Source: Candidatus Wallbacteria bacterium
Lineage (GTDB): Bacteria > Muiribacteriota > UBA6191 > JACPRK01
Reading direction: 5' to 3'
NCBI GenBank assembly: GCA_016199905.1
Contig: JACQFU010000322.1
Coordinates: 1 to 8,106, forward strand
Length of the DNA: 8,106 nucleotides
Shown here: positions 1 through 7,027 of the stretch, piece by piece
Position numbering within the stretch: the stretch's first letter is position 1
Layout of the letters: every line of letters starts with the position of its first letter
Made by a program: the position numbers and the translations under genes
Notes under the pieces: model-generated
Database searches by the model: none
What the model saw: only the letters and a program-made list of their open reading frames with translations
What the model was told of the DNA's origin: nothing

Positions 1-327
1 ATCATGAACATCATGCTTGCCAGCGTCACGGAGCGCACCCGAGAGATCGGCATCCGCCTCTCGGTCGGGGCCACCCAGCAGGAGATCATGGGGCAGTTTC
101 TGGTCGAGGCGACGCTCATCAGCGCCACCGGCGGCCTGCTCGGCATTCTCGGCGGATTCGCCATCGCCCAATCGGTGCACCTGGCACTGGGCTGGGAGAC
201 GCACATCACCGCGTTCTCCATCGCGCTGGCCGTCGGCGTCAGCTGCGCCGTGGGCGTGATCTTCGGCTTCTTCCCCGCGCGCCAGGCCGCGCGCATGGAC
301 CCGATTGCCGCGCTCCGATACGAGTAG
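1..327 (+). CDS. ABC transporter permease, MacB/FtsX type, C-terminal part (5' truncated)
   Basis: This is the last 108 codons of a MacB-like inner-membrane permease; the reading frame is open from base 1 and ends at TAG 325-327. The visible part begins with the cytoplasmic signature MNIMLASVTERTREIGIRLS followed by VGA, which is typical of the FtsX/MacB permease domain (MN.ML.SV.ERTREIGIR..GA). Two hydrophobic segments follow, roughly residues 33-55 and 70-90 of the visible part, and then the usual family ending FFPARQAARMDPIAALRYE. In the family this subunit works with a cytoplasmic ATPase, a periplasmic adaptor and a TolC channel to export macrolides, lipopeptides, toxins or siderophores. 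The TolC and adaptor genes follow directly, so the assignment to a tripartite efflux operon is well supported. The substrate cannot be inferred. The ATP-binding domain could be fused upstream or encoded separately, which this fragment does not show. Confidence 0.93.
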   Translation: MMNIMLASVTERTREIGIRLSVGATQQEIMGQFLVEATLISATGGLLGILGGFAIAQSVHLALGWETHITAFSIALAVGVSCAVGVIFGFFPARQAARMDPIAALRYE

Positions 328-331
328 AGAG

Positions 332-1720
332 ATGAGTTCAAAGATGACAGTCTGTGCCTCTCCCCGGAACGTCTCCGACGGCGCGAAACCGTACGGCCCG
401 CGCCCGTCGAGGACCGCGGGCTTCGCGGCTTTCGCGATGCTCGTGGGTCTGGTCGCCGCCGCGCCCGCTCCCGCAGACACGCTCGCGCGCTGCCTGGGGA
501 CGGGCGTCGCCCGGAGCCGCACGGCCCGTCAGCTGGCCGCCGAGCTGGGCCGCCAGCGCGCGACGCTGGGGGCCGCTCGCGCGGACTTCTCCCCGAAGGT
601 CACCGTGACCCGCGACACGACCGACCGCAGCGTCGTCCAGGTCAACGACAAGCTGGCCACGCAGACTGCCGTCAATGCCACGGTGACCGAAGACTCCACC
701 GGCGGCCGCTCCGAGATCCTGAGCCTCTCCCAGGGTCTCTTCGTCCACAGCGCCGTGGAGCTGGTCCGCGCGCGACTCGGTTGGGAGATTGCCCGAGTCG
801 TCTACGAGCAGGGACTGGAGGACTACAAGTTCGCCGTGATTCAGAGGTTCTTCGCGGCGTTGCGCAGCCGGGAACGCGTCAGGACGCTGGAGGAGTCGGT
901 GGAGCGCTGGAGCCGCGCGCTGGCCTTCGCGGAGGTGAAATTCAAGCTGGGCGCCTCGAGCAAGATCGACGTCTTGAACACGCGCGTCAACCGCGGCAAC
1001 GCCGAGACCGCGCTCTTGAACGAGCAGCAGTCGCTGGCCAGCGCGATGGACGAGCTGCGAGACTTGATGGGAGTCGAGATGACCCGCCCCCTGACGCTCG
1101 AGGAGCCGATCGATTTCTCCCACGTCAGCACGGCGCCGGCTCGCCGGGAGCGCCGGGAGGTGCGGGCGGCGAGGCTGCGGGTCGACGTCGCGCGGGCCAA
1201 CCTGCGCGACGCCGAGCAGCGCTCCAAGCCGGACATCCGTCTCGACACCAGCTACCGGAGCTTTCGCAACTCCGCCTTCGTGCTGAACAACCAACTCGTC
1301 AGCCCCTCGGACTCCGAGGTCGTCGGGGCCGTCACGTACAACTTCCAGTTCGGCAAGCGCGGCGCCGACTACGACCTCGAGCGTCTCAGGCACGATCTGG
1401 AGAGCGCCCGCATCGGCCTGGAGCAGCAGCTGGTGACGGTCGAGCGCGAAAAGCGCGACATCCTGCGCGCGCTGGAGCTGAAGGAACGCGGCATCACGAC
1501 GGCCAAGGAGAGCCTCGACCTGGCCCGCGAGAGCTACGATTTCAGCCTCGACGCCTTCCAGAAGGGAATCCTCTCCAGCCTGGACCTGCGCGACTCCCAG
1601 GACAAGCTGACCCAGGCGCGGGAGGTCTACACCTCGCTGCTGATCGACTACAAAGTGGCGGGCCACCAGTACGTGAAGGTACTGGGCGGTACGCTGGGCG
1701 AGGAGGCCTCTTCTAAGTGA
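332..1720 (+). CDS. TolC-family outer membrane efflux protein
   Basis: This is a 462-residue outer-membrane factor, a normal length for the family. Residues 1-48 look like a Sec signal peptide: a long basic n-region, a hydrophobic core near residues 29-44, and a likely cut after APA at 46-48. The mature part has the family's long amphipathic helices and internal duplication. The segment around 203-230 (KLGASSKIDVLNTRVN) and the one around 409-437 (FQKGILSSLDLRDSQDKL) are the two equivalent hairpin regions, and beta-strand-like stretches near 96-115 and 303-340 would form the barrel. It should form a trimeric channel linking the inner-membrane pump to the outside. I chose ATG 332, which lies 4 nt after the permease stop. 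TTG 305 would overlap the permease, and ATG 344 is also possible. The Shine-Dalgarno sequence is weak (GAGAG directly upstream), so translation is probably coupled to the permease. Confidence 0.9.
   Translation: MSSKMTVCASPRNVSDGAKPYGPRPSRTAGFAAFAMLVGLVAAAPAPADTLARCLGTGVARSRTARQLAAELGRQRATLGAARADFSPKVTVTRDTTDRSVVQVNDKLATQTAVNATVTEDSTGGRSEILSLSQGLFVHSAVELVRARLGWEIARVVYEQGLEDYKFAVIQRFFAALRSRERVRTLEESVERWSRALAFAEVKFKLGASSKIDVLNTRVNRGNAETALLNEQQSLASAMDELRDLMGVEMTRPLTLEEPIDFSHVSTAPARRERREVRAARLRVDVARANLRDAEQRSKPDIRLDTSYRSFRNSAFVLNNQLVSPSDSEVVGAVTYNFQFGKRGADYDLERLRHDLESARIGLEQQLVTVEREKRDILRALELKERGITTAKESLDLARESYDFSLDAFQKGILSSLDLRDSQDKLTQAREVYTSLLIDYKVAGHQYVKVLGGTLGEEASSK
1701..1706 (+). promoter_or_regulatory. 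Shine-Dalgarno sequence for the adaptor gene
   Basis: A perfect AGGAGG lies inside the end of the TolC-like gene, 10 nt before GTG 1717. It supports the GTG start and the 4-bp GTGA overlap with the upstream stop codon. Confidence 0.75.
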
Positions 1721-3129
1721 CACGATGGCTCCTTTGGCTCCTGTTTCCGGCCGCGCTCGCGGCGGCGGCCGCGGCCTGGAAGTTGCCGGCTCGGCCGGGC
1801 AAGCGGCCGGGCCTGGCAGTCGAGGCGCGCCGCGGGGACTATACGCTGGTCGTCGAGGCGCCCGGCCTGGTCACGGCGGAGGTGGAGCAGGACGTCATCG
1901 TGCCTCAGGAGCTGCAAGGGCCCATCATCGCGATGCTTGCCGAGCAGGGCACGGAGGTAAAGAAGGGCGACCTCGTGGCGTCGCTGTCGACGTTCCAGGC
2001 GCAGCGCGACGACCTGGCCGCCCGGACCGCCGTGGCCGAGAAGAAGGCCGAGCTGTCGCGCCAGGAGCGCGAGGACGCGGTGAAGGTCGCCGAGCTGGCC
2101 GACGTGCTGCGGCAGAAGCAGGCCCGCCTGGAGGCGGCCCGGGCGCTGCTCGCGCTGGCCGAAAAGGGGCCGGACCCGCTGCAAGTGGAGAAGCTGGAGC
2201 TGAAGCTCGACTCTTCGGGCTCGGAGCTGGCCGACCTGCAGCGCAAGTCGGGCATCCAGGACGCGTTGCGGGAGCGCGGCTACGCCAGCGGCCTCAAGGC
2301 GCGCGAGGCCTCCGACGCCGCGTCGCGCAAGCGGCTCGAGATCGCCAAGGACCAGAACCTGCTTGCCAAGGAGAGGGAAGGAGCCACCGTGCAGGACCGC
2401 CAAAAGCTCCGGCTGGCCGTCGGGTCCCTGGAACGCGAGGTGGCGCTGGCGACCAAGGACAAGACCGAACAAACGGCCGTGCTGGCGCTGGAGCGGGAGA
2501 AGAAGAAGCTTGAGATCCAATCCAAGGAAGAGGTGGTCGCTCAGAAGCAACGCGCTCTCGCGAGCGCCCGGCTCCTGGCGCCCATCGACGGCACTCTGGT
2601 CCACAAGACCAGCTTCTTCAACGATCAGCCCTACGAGGTGGGGAGCTCGGTCTGGGGCGGCGTGGTGCTCGCGTCCGTCGTGCGGATGGGCCGTCCGCGG
2701 GCGCTGGTGCGAGTCGGCGAGCGCGCCATCGATCGCGTCATGGAGGGGCAAGCCGCCCTGCTGCGCGTCAGCGCCGAGCCCGGAACCGTTCGCAAGGGAA
2801 AGGTCCTCACGGTGAGCCGCGTCTCGCGGCCGCGCGATGCCAACGACGCCTCCGGCGCCAAGGACTTCGAAGTGACCGTCGCCTTCGAAGACGAGGCCCG
2901 CCACTTGAAAGTGAACCTTCCGGTGAAGGCGACCATCGAGACCTCCCGGCTCCGGGCCGCATGGCGAGTGCCGAAGGAGGCCGTTTTCGAGGACGCGAAG
3001 ACTCGTGCGTTGTCCGTCCATCCCCTTGGCGCGCTGGTCCCCGCGGCCGTGACTGCAGGGGACGAGGACCAGGACTGGTACTACCTCAAGGACGGCGTCA
3101 CAGACGGCGAACAGCTCGCTTGCGAGTGA
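1717..3129 (+). CDS. Efflux periplasmic adaptor (HlyD/MacA-like membrane fusion protein)
   Basis: This 470-residue protein is the periplasmic adaptor joining the ABC permease to the TolC-like channel. The N-terminus is an uncleaved-looking anchor (TRWLLWLLFPAALAAAAAAW, residues 2-21). The first half-lipoyl motif spans about 62-90 (VPQELQGPI through VKKGDLVASL). A very long charged alpha-helical hairpin runs from about 93 to 285, rich in E, K, R, A and L. The second half-lipoyl motif follows (ARLLAPIDGTLVHKTS, 284-299), then beta-barrel and membrane-proximal parts from about 328 to the end. The C-terminal YYLKDGVTDGEQLACE resembles the usual (L)K.GL.DGE.V ending. The GTG start is supported by AGGAGG at 1701-1706, and the overlap with the TolC stop indicates translational coupling. 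The helical hairpin is longer than in MacA, closer to HlyD or YknX-like proteins. The cargo is unknown. Confidence 0.88.
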   Translation: MTRWLLWLLFPAALAAAAAAWKLPARPGKRPGLAVEARRGDYTLVVEAPGLVTAEVEQDVIVPQELQGPIIAMLAEQGTEVKKGDLVASLSTFQAQRDDLAARTAVAEKKAELSRQEREDAVKVAELADVLRQKQARLEAARALLALAEKGPDPLQVEKLELKLDSSGSELADLQRKSGIQDALRERGYASGLKAREASDAASRKRLEIAKDQNLLAKEREGATVQDRQKLRLAVGSLEREVALATKDKTEQTAVLALEREKKKLEIQSKEEVVAQKQRALASARLLAPIDGTLVHKTSFFNDQPYEVGSSVWGGVVLASVVRMGRPRALVRVGERAIDRVMEGQAALLRVSAEPGTVRKGKVLTVSRVSRPRDANDASGAKDFEVTVAFEDEARHLKVNLPVKATIETSRLRAAWRVPKEAVFEDAKTRALSVHPLGALVPAAVTAGDEDQDWYYLKDGVTDGEQLACE

Positions 3130-3153
3130 CGGGTTTTCGCCTTTCCGAACCCG
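3130..3153 (+). terminator. Possible stem-loop closing the efflux operon
   Basis: CGGGTT (3130-3135) and AACCCG (3148-3153) are perfect inverted repeats, starting at the base after the adaptor stop codon. With a two-T bulge the stem extends to eight pairs (inner CG with CG). No T-run follows, so this is not a classical intrinsic terminator. It could stabilise the mRNA 3' end or act as a weak terminator. Confidence 0.3.
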
Positions 3154-3155
3154 AG

Positions 3156-3185
3156 TTGCCGTTTGGGGATGCATGTTGCCATTAC
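3156..3185 (+). promoter_or_regulatory. Weak promoter-like signals upstream of the penicillin-binding protein gene
   Basis: This is the least GC-rich part of the 119-nt gap. TTGCCG (3156-3161) and CATTAC (3180-3185) are 18 nt apart and give a poor sigma-70-like pair. Overlapping it, GG at 3166-3167 and GC at 3178-3179 within TTGC have the exact sigma-54 -24/-12 spacing, although only 8 of 12 consensus positions match. Either would put the transcript start near 3190, about 60 nt before ATG 3249. Both are weak, and chance matches are likely. Confidence 0.22.
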
Positions 3186-3248
3186 ATGATTGAGGGCCTC
3201 TCCGCGGGGCGGTTTCGGCCGCTTGTCCGCGGGGAGTTCTCCATCCCG

Positions 3249-5558
3249 ATGGCCCAATTCCTCTGGCAATTCATCCAGAGCTTCGTCCAGTCCGTCGTCA
3301 TGCCGATGGCGGTGCTGGCATTCGTGCACCTGCTCTGCGCCATTCACGGCAAGGACCGCCTGGAACGATCGCTGCCGACGCAAGTCGAGCTGGCGCGGCG
3401 GCCCTCGCTCGAGACTCGCATCCTGGACCGTAACGGCTATCTCCTGACGACGCTGCGCGACGAGCAAGCCCGGCCCGAGCTGGTGCCGTTGAGCGACATC
3501 CCGCTCTTGACGCGCCTGGCCTTCGTCTCCATCGAGGACGAGCGCTTCTACTCCCACGACGGCGTGGACCCGCGCGGCATCTTGCGGGCGGCCTGGAAGA
3601 ATGCCCGGGCGGGCCACCTGATCGAGGGCGGCAGCACTATCACCCAGCAACTGGTGAAGAACCGTTTCTTGACCTCGGAGCGCAGCCTCGACCGCAAGCT
3701 CAAGGAGTTCCTCTTGGCGCTCAAGATGGAGCGACTGTTCTCCAAGGACGAGATCCTCTGCCAGTACCTCAACGAGATCTACTTCGGGATGGGGATCTAT
3801 GGAGTCGGGGCGGCCGCGCGCACGTACCTGGGCAAGCGAGTCTCGGAGCTGACGCTGGCGGAGTCGGCCGTGCTGGCCGGAATGGTCAAGGCGCCGAATC
3901 GATTCAATCCGTTCGCGCCGGGCACGGCCTGGCGGGACCGGCAACGCCTGGTGCTGGCGAAGATGCTGGAGCAGGGCTACATCAGCCCCGAGCAGGCACG
4001 GCAGGCGACCGCAGAACAGGTTGCGTTCGCGCGCGGGGCGCTGCGGCGCGAAGGGTCGGACAAGGCGCCCTACTTTCTGGCGCAGATCAAGAAGAACCTG
4101 GTCGACGCCTACGGTTTCAAGACAGCCTTCGGCGGGGGACTGCGCGTGACGACAAGCCTCGACTGGCGCGTGCAACAGGCCGCCGAGCGGGCCTTCGCGA
4201 ACGCCGCCGTCTTCCGGGGACGCTCCGGAAGCCGGGACCCGACTCTCCAGGGGGCTTTCCTGGCGCTCGATCCGGTCAACGGAGACATCCTGGCGATGGT
4301 GGGAGGGCGTGACTTCGCCGTGAGCCAGTTCAACCGTGCCATCCAGGCTCGCCGCCAGCCGGGCTCCTCGTTCAAGCCGTTCGTCTACTGTTCGGCGCTC
4401 TTCGGCGGGCTCGACCCGAACACCATCATCGACGACGAGCCGGTGAGCTACGCGGACACGACTCACGAGCAGTTCTGGGAACCGCGAAACTTCGGCGACC
4501 AGTACCACGGGCCGACTACCCTGGCTGAAGCGCTGGCGCGTTCTTACAACGCCGTGGCGGTGAAGCTGCTCGATCGGGTCGGCATCCTCGATACGGTCGC
4601 AGTGGCTCGGCGTCTGGGGATCGTCTCCCCCCTGCACGACGGGCTGGCCCTGGCCCTGGGCGCCAGCGAGGTGACGCTGATGGAGATGGTGAACGCCTAC
4701 TCCGTGTTCGCTAACCGCGGAATGCGCGCCGTTCCTCGGCCGATCCTGAAGGTCGAGGACTACGACGGGAAGCTCCTGCAGGTCTGCGGAGTGGACCAGC
4801 GAGACGCGATCGACGAGGTCACGGCGTTCACCATGACTCAAATGCTCCGTGGAGTCGTGGAGCGAGGAACGGGGCGGGCGGCGCTGGTCCCGGGCCACGT
4901 CGTGGCAGGCAAGACGGGCACGACCAACGGTCTGGTCGACGCGTGGTTCATCGGCTTCACGCCGCGCATCGTCGCGGGGTGCTACGTCGGCCACGACGAT
5001 CGGAAGGGACTGGGTGGCAACGCCACGGGCGGTCACGTCGCGGCGCCGATCGTGGGGGCGTTCCTCAAAGAGTTCCTTGCGGGCCGCGCGCCGGACCCGT
5101 TCCCGCAGCCCGTCTCGGTGAAGATGCTGAGCGTGTGCGGCCAGAGTGGAATGCTTCCCTGCGACGGCTGCGAGGAGACCTGGGAGATGGCTTTCGAGAA
5201 GAGCCGCGCTCCGAGCGAGATCTGCACGACTCACGGCGATGGTGGCTACACGTCTTTGGCCGACGAGCCCTCCGGCGAGCTGACGCAGCGACCGTGGCTG
5301 GAGTTGCCGGGTGGGGCCGAAGAGATGGATGGCTCCCGCCAAGCTTCCCGCGGTCCGTACGGGACTCCCCAGGAGCCCGGCGATACCGAGGAGCCGGCGG
5401 GCGGCGGCCAGATGGAGGCGGACTACGAGCGCTCGCTGGCGCCGTGGGTGGCGCACGATCCCGGCGCAGGGGGCCGGGTCCGGACGCGGATCCGCAGCCT
5501 GATGGGCAGGAGGGATGAGGAGGACGCGGATCCTCCGGCCGCGCAACCGCCTCCGTGA
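3249..5558 (+). CDS. Class A penicillin-binding protein, PBP1A family (bifunctional glycosyltransferase/transpeptidase)
   Basis: This 769-residue protein polymerises lipid II and cross-links peptidoglycan in the periplasm. The N-terminus has one membrane anchor (about 11-32). The GT51 glycosyltransferase motifs are complete: EDERFYSHDG (96-105, catalytic Glu96), GGSTITQQLVKN (127-138), RKLKE (149-153, second Glu153), KDEILCQYLNEIYFG (166-180) and ESAVLAGMVKAPNRFNP (205-221). The transpeptidase domain starts near 335 and has SSFK (nucleophile Ser373), SYN (432-434) and KTGT (555-558). There is no room for the large OB-domain insert of E. coli PBP1a. After the transpeptidase come four cysteines (630, 638, 641, 659) and then an acidic, Pro/Gly-rich tail from about 681. 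The frame stays open upstream to 2961, inside the adaptor gene, but the sequence there is not protein-like. ATG 3249 has GGGGAG 12 nt upstream; ATG 3186 (+21 residues) is an alternative. It appears unrelated to the efflux operon. Confidence 0.93.
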   Translation: MAQFLWQFIQSFVQSVVMPMAVLAFVHLLCAIHGKDRLERSLPTQVELARRPSLETRILDRNGYLLTTLRDEQARPELVPLSDIPLLTRLAFVSIEDERFYSHDGVDPRGILRAAWKNARAGHLIEGGSTITQQLVKNRFLTSERSLDRKLKEFLLALKMERLFSKDEILCQYLNEIYFGMGIYGVGAAARTYLGKRVSELTLAESAVLAGMVKAPNRFNPFAPGTAWRDRQRLVLAKMLEQGYISPEQARQATAEQVAFARGALRREGSDKAPYFLAQIKKNLVDAYGFKTAFGGGLRVTTSLDWRVQQAAERAFANAAVFRGRSGSRDPTLQGAFLALDPVNGDILAMVGGRDFAVSQFNRAIQARRQPGSSFKPFVYCSALFGGLDPNTIIDDEPVSYADTTHEQFWEPRNFGDQYHGPTTLAEALARSYNAVAVKLLDRVGILDTVAVARRLGIVSPLHDGLALALGASEVTLMEMVNAYSVFANRGMRAVPRPILKVEDYDGKLLQVCGVDQRDAIDEVTAFTMTQMLRGVVERGTGRAALVPGHVVAGKTGTTNGLVDAWFIGFTPRIVAGCYVGHDDRKGLGGNATGGHVAAPIVGAFLKEFLAGRAPDPFPQPVSVKMLSVCGQSGMLPCDGCEETWEMAFEKSRAPSEICTTHGDGGYTSLADEPSGELTQRPWLELPGGAEEMDGSRQASRGPYGTPQEPGDTEEPAGGGQMEADYERSLAPWVAHDPGAGGRVRTRIRSLMGRRDEEDADPPAAQPPP

Positions 5559-5651
5559 CGTGTGTCACTCGCTGCAGTGATGGCGAAAGGGCGCTCCAGG
5601 AGCAGCTTCCGGAGGGGCCGTGGTCCTGCTCGGCTTGACTCCAAGGGGGCC

Positions 5652-5668
5652 GGGGAGGCAAATTGATG
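5652..5668 (+). promoter_or_regulatory. Strong Shine-Dalgarno plus ATG out of frame with the downstream gene
   Basis: GGGGAGG (5652-5658) is followed 7 nt later by ATG 5666. This is the best ribosome-binding site in the 141-nt gap, but its ATG is not in the frame of the GTPase-like gene that starts at 5700 or 5706. Translation from it would run in a frame overlapping that gene, whose amino-acid content (Arg/Gly-rich) looks like a shadow. It may be a decoy, a ribosome-loading site, or a trace of an altered upstream start. Confidence 0.35.
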
Positions 5669-5671
5669 CCC

Positions 5672-5696
5672 CGGGCCGAAACCGACACAGGGCCCG
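5672..5696 (+). repeat. Inverted repeat next to the GTPase-like gene start
   Basis: CGGGCC (5672-5677) and GGCCCG (5691-5696) are perfect inverted repeats with a 13-nt loop, ending 3 nt before ATG 5700. In the mRNA a six-pair GC stem would sit over the initiation region. Short GC inverted repeats occur by chance at this base composition, so function is speculative. Confidence 0.25.
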
Positions 5697-5699
5697 AAG

Positions 5700-7025
5700 A
5701 TGGTCATGAACAAAAGAAAAGTCGTCATTATCGGCGCGGCAGGAAGGGACTTCCAGAACTTCAACGCGGTCTACCGTCACGACCCCGCCCACGAGGTGGT
5801 CGCTTTCACGGCCACGCAGATCCCCGGGATTTCAGGCCGCAAGTACCCGGCGAGCCTGGCTGGCCCCTCATACCCCGAAGGGATTCCGATCGTGGAGGAG
5901 GACCGGCTCGAGGACTTGATTCGCGAGCGCGAGATCGACGAGTGCGTGCTGTCCTACAGCGACCTGTCGTACGCGACGGTGATGCACCTGGCGTCGCGCG
6001 TCCTGGCCGCGGGGGCCACCTTCTCGATGCTCGGCGCGCGCCAGACGATGTTCGAGAGCGCCCGGCCCGTGGTGGCGATCCTGGCGGTGCGGACCGGCTG
6101 CGGAAAGAGTCAAACGACCCGCCGAGTCGTCGAGATTCTCCGGGGGGCCGGCAAGAGGGTCGTCGCGGTGCGCCACCCGATGCCCTACGGCGACCTGGAA
6201 CGCCAGAAGGTGCAGCGCTACAGCTCCATCGAGGACCTGCGCTCCAACCAGTGCACCATCGAGGAGATGGAGGAGTACGAGCCTCACATCGTGGCCGGCA
6301 GCGTCATCTACTCCGGCGTCGACTACGAGGCAATCCTTCGCGAAGCCGAGAAGGAGGCCGACGTCGTCGTATGGGACGGCGGCAACAACGACACGGCCTT
6401 CTACCACCCCGACTTCACGATCGTCGTGGCCGATCCGCTGCGGCCGGGCCACGAGGTCGGCTACTACCCCGGCGAAGTGAACCTGCGGCTGGCAGACGCG
6501 GTCGTCATCAACAAGGTCGATTCGGCCAGGCCCGAGGACGTCGCCACGGTGGAGGGCAACGCGCGTCGCGCCAGCCCGCGCGCGGCCATCGTCAAGGCCG
6601 AGTCGATCCTCAGCGTTGCCGACCCGTCCGTCATCCGCGGCAAGCGGGTCCTGGTGATCGAGGACGGGCCCACGCTGACGCACGGTGAGATGAAGCTGGG
6701 CGCCGGCGTGGTGGCCGCGCGTCGCAACGGCGCCGCGGCGATCGTCGACCCTCGCCCCTACGCGGTCGGCGGATTCAAGGCCGCCTACGAAAAGTACCCG
6801 CACGTGACCGACGTCCTGCCGGCCCTCGCCTACGGCGAGGAGCAGATGAGGGACCTGGAGCAGACCATCGCTCGCATTCCCTGCGAGGGCGTCATTGTCG
6901 CCACGCCCATCGACCTGGCGCGGTTCATCCGCATCGATCGGCCGTCCACCCGCGTCACCTACGAGCTGTCGGCCCCGGCGCGCGACGAGATCGCTGCGCT
7001 GATGCGAAAGAGGGGGCTCATCTGA
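5700..7025 (+). CDS. P-loop GTPase-like protein, cyclic 2,3-diphosphoglycerate synthetase family
   Basis: This is a 441-residue soluble protein with no signal peptide or membrane segment. The first strand and loop, VVIIGAAGRDFQNFN (8-22), form a Rossmann-like start characteristic of cyclic 2,3-diphosphoglycerate synthetase-like proteins. A P-loop follows at 130-140 (VRTGCGKSQTT), then an acidic WDGGNND (225-231) in the Walker B/G3 position, and VVINKVDS (268-275) whose NKVD matches the guanine-specificity G4 motif. The archaeal founding enzyme makes the thermolyte cyclic 2,3-diphosphoglycerate with ATP. Bacterial homologues are usually called GTPases, and their reaction is not established as far as I know. 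The carbamoyltransferase gene starts 2 nt after the stop, so both are surely co-translated and probably share a pathway. ATG 5700 and ATG 5706 are both possible; GAAG at 5696-5699 is better spaced for 5706. The family assignment is from recalled motifs, and the function is inferred. Confidence 0.8.
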   Translation: MVMNKRKVVIIGAAGRDFQNFNAVYRHDPAHEVVAFTATQIPGISGRKYPASLAGPSYPEGIPIVEEDRLEDLIREREIDECVLSYSDLSYATVMHLASRVLAAGATFSMLGARQTMFESARPVVAILAVRTGCGKSQTTRRVVEILRGAGKRVVAVRHPMPYGDLERQKVQRYSSIEDLRSNQCTIEEMEEYEPHIVAGSVIYSGVDYEAILREAEKEADVVVWDGGNNDTAFYHPDFTIVVADPLRPGHEVGYYPGEVNLRLADAVVINKVDSARPEDVATVEGNARRASPRAAIVKAESILSVADPSVIRGKRVLVIEDGPTLTHGEMKLGAGVVAARRNGAAAIVDPRPYAVGGFKAAYEKYPHVTDVLPALAYGEEQMRDLEQTIARIPCEGVIVATPIDLARFIRIDRPSTRVTYELSAPARDEIAALMRKRGLI

Positions 7026-7027
7026 AA

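Noticed and set aside
781..1716. Large alternative + strand frame inside the TolC-like gene
   Set aside because: It is a low-complexity Arg/Gly/Ala translation and a frame shadow of the TolC-like gene.
2961..3248. N-terminal extension of the PBP frame into the adaptor gene
   Set aside because: The extension is Arg/Gly-rich, overlaps 169 nt of a well-supported gene, and would put a long cytoplasmic tail before the membrane anchor. Later ATGs fit the family better.
338..5546. Long open frames on the minus strand (338-1723, 1648-3174, 3081-5546)
   Set aside because: They lie opposite genes with clear family motifs, overlap one another, and have Arg/Leu/Gly-rich translations without recognisable domains. 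They are the expected antisense shadows of high-GC codon use.
5555..5580. Nested short inverted repeats GTGAC/GTCAC and TCACT/AGTGA after the PBP stop, as a terminator
   Set aside because: The five-pair stems are mutually exclusive and no T-run follows. This is not enough to call a terminator.
5635..5664. TTGACT with CAAATT as a sigma-70 promoter for the GTPase-like gene
   Set aside because: The -35 is good, but the -10 matches at only three positions and overlaps the Shine-Dalgarno region, leaving almost no leader. Too weak to list as a feature.
5663..6688. Open frame of 341 codons starting at the good ribosome-binding site
   Set aside because: It overlaps the GTPase-like gene almost fully, and its translation is dominated by Arg, Gly and Pro with no domain. 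Only the initiation signal is kept as a finding.
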